Assembly (NCBI GenBank): GCA_032622095.1
Contig: CP136061.1
Coordinates: 24,740,991-24,804,990, forward strand
From: Siphonodentalium dalli
Taxonomy: Eukaryota; Mollusca; Scaphopoda; Gadilida; Siphonodentaliidae
Length of the DNA: 64,000 nt
Direction of reading: 5' to 3'
The first letter of the stretch is position 1, and each line of letters opens with the position of its first letter. The notes beneath the pieces were generated by a model. The model ran no database searches. It saw only the letters and a list, made by a program, of their open reading frames with translations, and was not told where the DNA came from. The position numbers were made by a program, and so were the translations under genes. Below, one piece after another: positions 59,501 to 64,000 of this stretch.

Positions 59501-60480
59501 CCATAGCCGTTTTGGTATTTATGAACCGATTTTGACCAAATAAACGGTGCGGTAGGGTGGCCCACCACAAAATTAGATATAAAAACTAAAAACCGCACCC
59601 CTCTAGCCCATACGGTTGCCATTGTAGGTGGCCAAAGTGGCAACCATAGCCGTTTTGGTATTTATGAACCGATTTTGACCAAATAAACGGTGCGGTAGGG
59701 TGGCCCACCCCAAAATTAGATATAAAAACAAAAACCGCAACCCTCTAGCCAATACGGTTGCCACAGTAGGTGGCCAAAGTAGCAACCATAGCCGTTTTGG
59801 TATTTATGAACCGATTTTGACCAAATAAACGGTGTTGTAGGGTGGCCCACCACAAAATTAGATATAAAAACCGAAAACCGCACCCTCTAGCCCATACGGT
59901 TGTCATTGTAGGTGGCCAAAGTGGCAACCATAGCCGTTTTGGTATTTATGAACCGATTTTGACCAAATAAACGATGCGGTAGGGTGGCCCACCCCAAAAT
60001 TAGATATAAAAACTGAAAACCGCACCCCTCTAGCCCATACGGTTGCCACAGTAGGTGGCCAAAGTGGCAACCATAGCCGTTTGTGCATTTATTAACCGAT
60101 TAGGACCAAATAAACGGTGCGGAAGGGTTGCCCACCCGAAAATAACATTATAATAACCGAAAACCGCAACCTTCTAGCCCGTGCGGTTCCACAGTAGGTG
60201 GGGAAAGTGTCAACCATAGCCGTTTGGGCATTTATGAACCGATTATGACCAAATAAACGGTGCGGTAGGGTGGCCCACCCTATATTAAACTATAAAAAAC
60301 CAATGCCACACCCCTCTAGCCCGTGCGGTTGCTACAGTAGTTGGAAAAATTGGCAACGATAGTCGTTTTGGTGCCTATTAACTGATTTTTACCCCAAAAA
60401 AAAGCGGTGCGTTAGAGTGGCCCATATTGCACCCCAAACTGTACTATAAAAACCGAAAAAAAAGTCGTGCGGTTACCACA
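56535..60480. repeat. 143-bp satellite, ~27 copies
   Basis: Unit 'ccatacggttgccacagtag' + 'gtggccaaagtggcaaccat' + 'agccgttttggtatttatga' + 'accgattttgaccaaataaa' + 'cggtgcggtagggtggccca' + 'ccccaaaattagatataaaa' + 'accgaaaaccgcacccctct' + 'agc'. Two variants: A ('ccgaaaaccgcacc...agccca') and B ('caaaaaaccgcaacc...agccaa'). Contains the dyad GGTTGCCA...TGGCAACC. All units point the same way. Units after about 60080 decay strongly, which is an array edge. 143 is not a multiple of 3, so minus-strand ORFs across it are chance frames. Confidence 0.95.
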
Positions 60481-60489
60481 GGAGGTGAC

Positions 60490-61244
60490 CAAAATGGCAA
60501 CCATAGCTGCACCATGTTGGTGGACGAACTATACATCACGAAGTGTGCTCTACGCTCGAAGATATACAGTCCCTGGTCGACTGGCTGATGTGATGCTCAA
60601 CTTGGCGCATATGTCTCGATTCCTGGCGCGGGGACGAAAGGGCGGCCAGCTGCTTTGCAAACTTTTTACTGTCAAGGTCAACCAATCTCCACAAGACGAC
60701 TGGACAGCTACCGGAGGCCGTCGCACGGACATGTGAGAGGCTCATTGCCAAATTGGAATACACCGCTAGCTTATAATATCTACTGCGTTGCTCAAGAACA
60801 GGCCATCTGGCAGATATACCTGCCCAATCCGCGGCATGTGCCAAGGCTTAAGTTTGACGTGGCAGTGCCAAATGAGGTCCCCCACGCCGACTTGCTCTTT
60901 CTGCCTCATGACCGGGTGGGTCGCAAGACATACAAGTTCGCGTTCAAAATCGTCGACGTCGTGGCCTCTCGGTACAAAGCCGAGTCCCTCGCCACAAAAG
61001 CCACAAACTTCGCGGATACCCTTGAACGGGCGAGACCCTCTTATGTGGCCGCCGACGCACAACTGGTCCTGTGTGCCCCTTCCATGTCTACCGGCTTAAA
61101 CGCTATGTCGTTAAGCCCGACGAGTCTGTGCTCTACAATTTAGTGGACGGGCCAGGACGTGGATTTGTCCGGCAAGAGTTGCTTGTGGGGCCTGCCGACA
61201 CCCAGCTGCCATCAGATGGCGTTGTCAGAAGGACCAGACACTAG
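60490..61244 (+). pseudogene. Retroviral-type (rve) integrase, decayed and internally deleted
   Basis: Plus-strand pieces in changing frames: 'PEAVARTCERLIAKLEYTAS' (about 60712-60770), then from about 60800 'AIWQIYLPNPRHVPRLKFDV' and 'HADLLFLPHDRVGRKTYKFA' (first core Asp region), then 'VVASRYKAESLATK'. The part that should hold the second core Asp and the Glu is largely deleted. A C-terminal piece resumes at 61092 in another frame ('RLKRYVVKPDESVLYNLVDG', then 'GFVRQELLV'), reaching a stop at 61242-61244. This is the plan of an rve integrase with a C-terminal SH3/chromo-like tail, as in Polinton-type and related transposons. Its 3' end meets the 3' end of the minus-strand gene. Visibly GC-richer than the host sequence. 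Confidence 0.7.
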
Positions 61245-63999
61245 TGGTCTTGTTAGGTAAACCGAAAAGTGCTGCAGCCCCTCTTTTTCTGTTGCACTCT
61301 AGCCCATTTCCTCTGCAGTGCCCTTTACTAAATTGCTGTTTCTTTGGGTTGGAAGGCCCAGAGCAGCTCAATATCGCACGACACACAGCTGTTCTGCTGG
61401 GTTTCACGGAACACGAGGATGTAGTCGGCCCTGATATAGAATCCCTGGTGTCCTTTAGCCTGGTCCTGGCACTTGTATGCCACACGCTTCCTTTGAATTG
61501 CCTTGCGGAGTTGATGTTCAGTTACTACGGGCCTGAAATCGGAACCCTGTTCTGACGGACAGGTTACCCGTTCCAGCTGTTGCATATACTCCACACGGTA
61601 GACGGCTAGGTAGCAGTTTGGACCACTGGGGGTAGTCGTCAATGATGATCCAGACCTTTTGTTGGTCGTGGATCGTATGCTTCTGGCTCTTGTGGACGAC
61701 GGTGAGGGTATAGTCCAGGCACCAAGCGTCGGTTTAAATAGCATGCTCCGGCTCCGCGGCCGCGATAAAGACCACGACGTCGTCGTTGAGAACGAGCTCT
61801 TCTCTGCGCGGCGGATCGCCAGTTCTTGGGATTGCGACGTCAATGTTCTGCTTTCGGTTGTCCTTGGGTGGTAAAGGATAGGCGCTGATGCATCTATGAA
61901 ATGCTCCTTATGGCGTCGGAGCAACAGTTTATGTGCCCGGTCGCAGACCGGCTGCGGCTGGTGAGGAGTAGGTCACTGTGCCACTACTAATCCACACACC
62001 GATCGCGCCCAGGTAACTGGGGAGGGCCTTCCGCATCTTCTGACACTGGACTTTGTTACTCTGAAGGGCTTTGGTGGCTTCATCTTTAATTATGTAGTTG
62101 ACAACGACCTCTTCGTAGTAGTATGCCCTTTGTTGCAGCCAACGGAGAGGCATTTCATCTGCAATCGGTGGCGGCTGTCCTTGATCCCCGCAGCAAACTA
62201 CCTGAACTCCGTGTTGGTCAAGCCAGTTCAAGAACATCTCCAGGACAGACCGGGACAGTGCAGACATCGTCCCAGATAATGACACGTGTGATGAACTTCT
62301 GCCCCATTCGTTCGGGTGTCCAGTCATTCTCATTTCTCTATCGGAAGAATCTGTGGTATGTCTGGGCTTTGATCCATCGGATCCGCATTTATTTGGCGAG
62401 GCGATGGGTCGGGGTAAACACGAGGAGGCCTCTTACCCCGAAGAGCTCAATCGGTCGCGTGGTCTTGCCATTGCCCGCCACCATTAAGCTAGCTCAGCCG
62501 GTGCCGGCTCAGTCAATCATTGTAGCTGCGCGCCGTTGATTCGGCCATCGGTGTGGCTTGACTACAATATTCTGGTTTGGAGAGGTGTTCATGTGGCATG
62601 TATAACTGCTCCCTTTGCCACGCCACTGAGCCGGACCCACCGGTGAGAGGAATGGCTCCCCAGTCAAGCAGGCGACACACAATTTATCACCACAGGCACA
62701 TAGTTGGTGGCGTAAGCCTTCACACCACAAAGCTTCTGCAACGCGGTCTTCTGGACGTAAATGCTACCAGTGGCCACCCGGACAGCCTCATTGGGTTCAA
62801 ATCTTGCTAGCATAGCGAGGAGGTTGATGTGGGCATATGTCAGCATTGAGGCCATCAAGTGCGTGTATTGGGGATGCTAGCCATCGTAGTATGTGAGAAT
62901 GTGGCAGAGGGGACACTTTTGGGGGCGTCAACCAGAGTTCCTCTTTTTTGTCCCTTACCAAAAAGTCAAGCTCTCCCTGGTCCTCCGTGTCAGTCTTTTG
63001 CCACCCTGGATGAACTTGCCTATGTTGCTGCAGCCTGGTTCACGATATTCAGGCAGCCAGACCTCGATTCGTTCCTCAAAGGTGATGACAGTATGAATGC
63101 GAGCAGGTGTGTGGGGCCCCATTCCTGGTCTGTGAAATGCTTTTCCAAACCAGGCGGGGATGACGGGATGGCAGGGGCGAACTCCCATTCCTGGATTTCG
63201 GCGAAACCGGTGTCGATATCTCGGGGGAGGGGGCGTTGATTGCGACCAGTTCATGTGGTGGGTGTTGTGCCCGTCTCTGTCAAAATATGGCTTGGCCTAG
63301 CCATGGCCTTGGAAACTGGCTTGGTAGCAGGCTTTCATGTCGATGCTGACGACGTCTCTTATATCGTGGCCCATCGCGTACCAGAGACCGCCGTGCTTTC
63401 TTGATGTCATCTCCGATATTAGCCGGGTCGGTTTCCAGCCGTTGTGCTATTTGGCCATGCTACATATGGCCTGGTTCACCCCGAAGGCTCGGTCTGCGAT
63501 GGACTCATCGCACAATTTAGCACAGGCGTCCTGGAGGTTTTGGTCAGTCTCCAGTGTCCTGTAGGTGCGGCCATCTTGGAGCACAAACTGGTCAACACCG
63601 AGCGCTCTGTCTTGGCCCCCAGCAGCCCGACTGCAATCGGCTCGTCCTGGGTTTCGTTTCGAATGGCCTCCCAGGCATCACCTTCATAGAAGTGAACCTG
63701 CCTGGAGAATGGGAAGTGGCGGTTGGACCAGGCATGGGCGTTGTCTCAGATGAGCTCCACTTTCTTATTCCGTTGCCCTAAGCTGGTATTTCCCGCTGCT
63801 GTAGATGTCATCCCCGGGTATATCTCAAAGCATGATCGCCCGCTTCAGTATTTTCTCGAGGACGGCGACATCCTCGACAGTGGCCTGTTTGATGACCTCG
63901 CTCTTCCAACTCCTGAATTTTCTTTCTCCTCGTGGGCGTGAGTCCATGTCCTCTCAGCGCACCTTCAAAGTGTTTCACCGCTGGGCACAGTTGAGATCG
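61230..63999 (-). pseudogene. Decayed DNA polymerase B - SF1 helicase - HNH fusion, continues past window end
   Basis: Read on the minus strand across several frames. Polymerase part: motif A-like 'SIDMKACYQASF' (63315-63348), then 'RDIDTGFAEIQEWEFAPA' and 'HFTDQEWGPTHLLAF', then motif C-like 'VRVATGSIYV' (about 62750-62780), where a catalytic Asp is expected at the Gly. A Cys cluster 'CACGDKLCVAC' follows (about 62665-62700). Helicase: Walker A 'GNGKTT' (about 62462-62480), Walker B 'VIIWDD' (about 62265-62285), motif III 'CCGDQGQPPPI' (about 62165-62200), motif V-like 'YTLTVVHKSQ' (about 61690-61712), motif VI-like 'YLAVYRVEYMQQLE' (about 61570-61615). HNH: 'CVSCDIELLW' (about 61350-61378) and 'LECNRKRGAAAL' (about 61265-61300), with the His-containing middle deleted. 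Many stops and shifts. Polymerase identity is inference from two motifs; helicase and HNH are firmer. No separate promoter is visible. Confidence 0.65.
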
Positions 64000-64000
64000 C

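Noticed and set aside
56657-60088. Many overlapping minus-strand ORFs with PLWPPTVATVWARG motifs
   Set aside because: Satellite-unit frames; 143 bp is not a multiple of three, so the frames rotate from unit to unit.
60467-60844. Small ORFs on both strands
   Set aside because: Overlapping shadows around the decayed integrase; only pieces with integrase-like motifs were kept.
1-64000. tRNA or rRNA genes
   Set aside because: None recognised by eye; a covariance-model scan would be needed to exclude degenerate tRNA-derived SINEs.

Overview
The window is repeat-dense nuclear DNA from a multicellular animal, most likely a marine invertebrate. This is inferred from spliced genes of animal families (a PLCXD-type phosphodiesterase and a C-type lectin domain), several families of APE-type LINEs, TTAA-specific MITEs, a Ty3/gypsy element, long (CAT)n tracts and several satellite families. 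No bacterial operons, rRNA, tRNA or CRISPR array were seen. I cannot name the phylum from the sequence alone.

Layout. 1-8.2 kb: a tandem array rich in YY1-like 'GCCGCCATCTTGG' motifs, a piggyBac-like MITE (2039-2423), a 3-kb long-TIR element (2894-5870), and a 35-bp minisatellite that grew from the end of a TTAA-type MITE (5907-8155). 8.9-15.5 kb: a 5-kb TIR-bounded segment whose right end is duplicated, plus a foldback MITE. 15.5-18.8 kb: a LINE with a long RT ORF. 19.1-23.6 kb: a two-exon PLCXD-like gene whose intron holds (CAT)n tracts and broken copies of its own second exon. 23.8-26.3 kb: a chain of MITEs, two of them abutting at one shared TTAA, and a hAT-type element with an 8-bp target duplication. 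26.6-30.2 kb: a second large YY1-motif array. 30.5-38 kb: LINE fragments, a 66-bp minisatellite, foldbacks, a Harbinger-like MITE and a Helitron-like element. 38.07-42.93 kb: a 4.9-kb inverted-repeat element. 44.8-47.3 kb: a C-type lectin domain encoded by two spliced exons on the minus strand, with a degenerate telomere-like tract in its intron. 49.0-56.5 kb: a LINE (ORF1 and the first codons of ORF2) split by a complete, open, young-looking Ty3/gypsy element. 56.5-60.5 kb: a 143-bp satellite. 60.5-64 kb: a GC-richer block with decayed genes.

The most unusual part is the last 3.5 kb. On the plus strand lies a broken retroviral-type (rve) integrase. Converging on it from the minus strand is a decayed, very long coding region that reads, in order, as family-B DNA polymerase motifs, a Cys cluster, an SF1-type helicase and an HNH nuclease. 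DNA polymerase plus integrase recalls Polinton/Maverick self-synthesising transposons, but the fused polymerase-helicase-HNH layout is not one I can assign to a described class. The copy is clearly dead (frameshifts, stops, a lost motif-C aspartate, an internally deleted integrase core) and runs off the window end.

The genes do not form one pathway. The window is best read as host DNA (a phospholipase-like gene and a lectin gene) heavily remodelled by nested mobile elements, with at least three cases where an insertion can be read cleanly against its interrupted host sequence.
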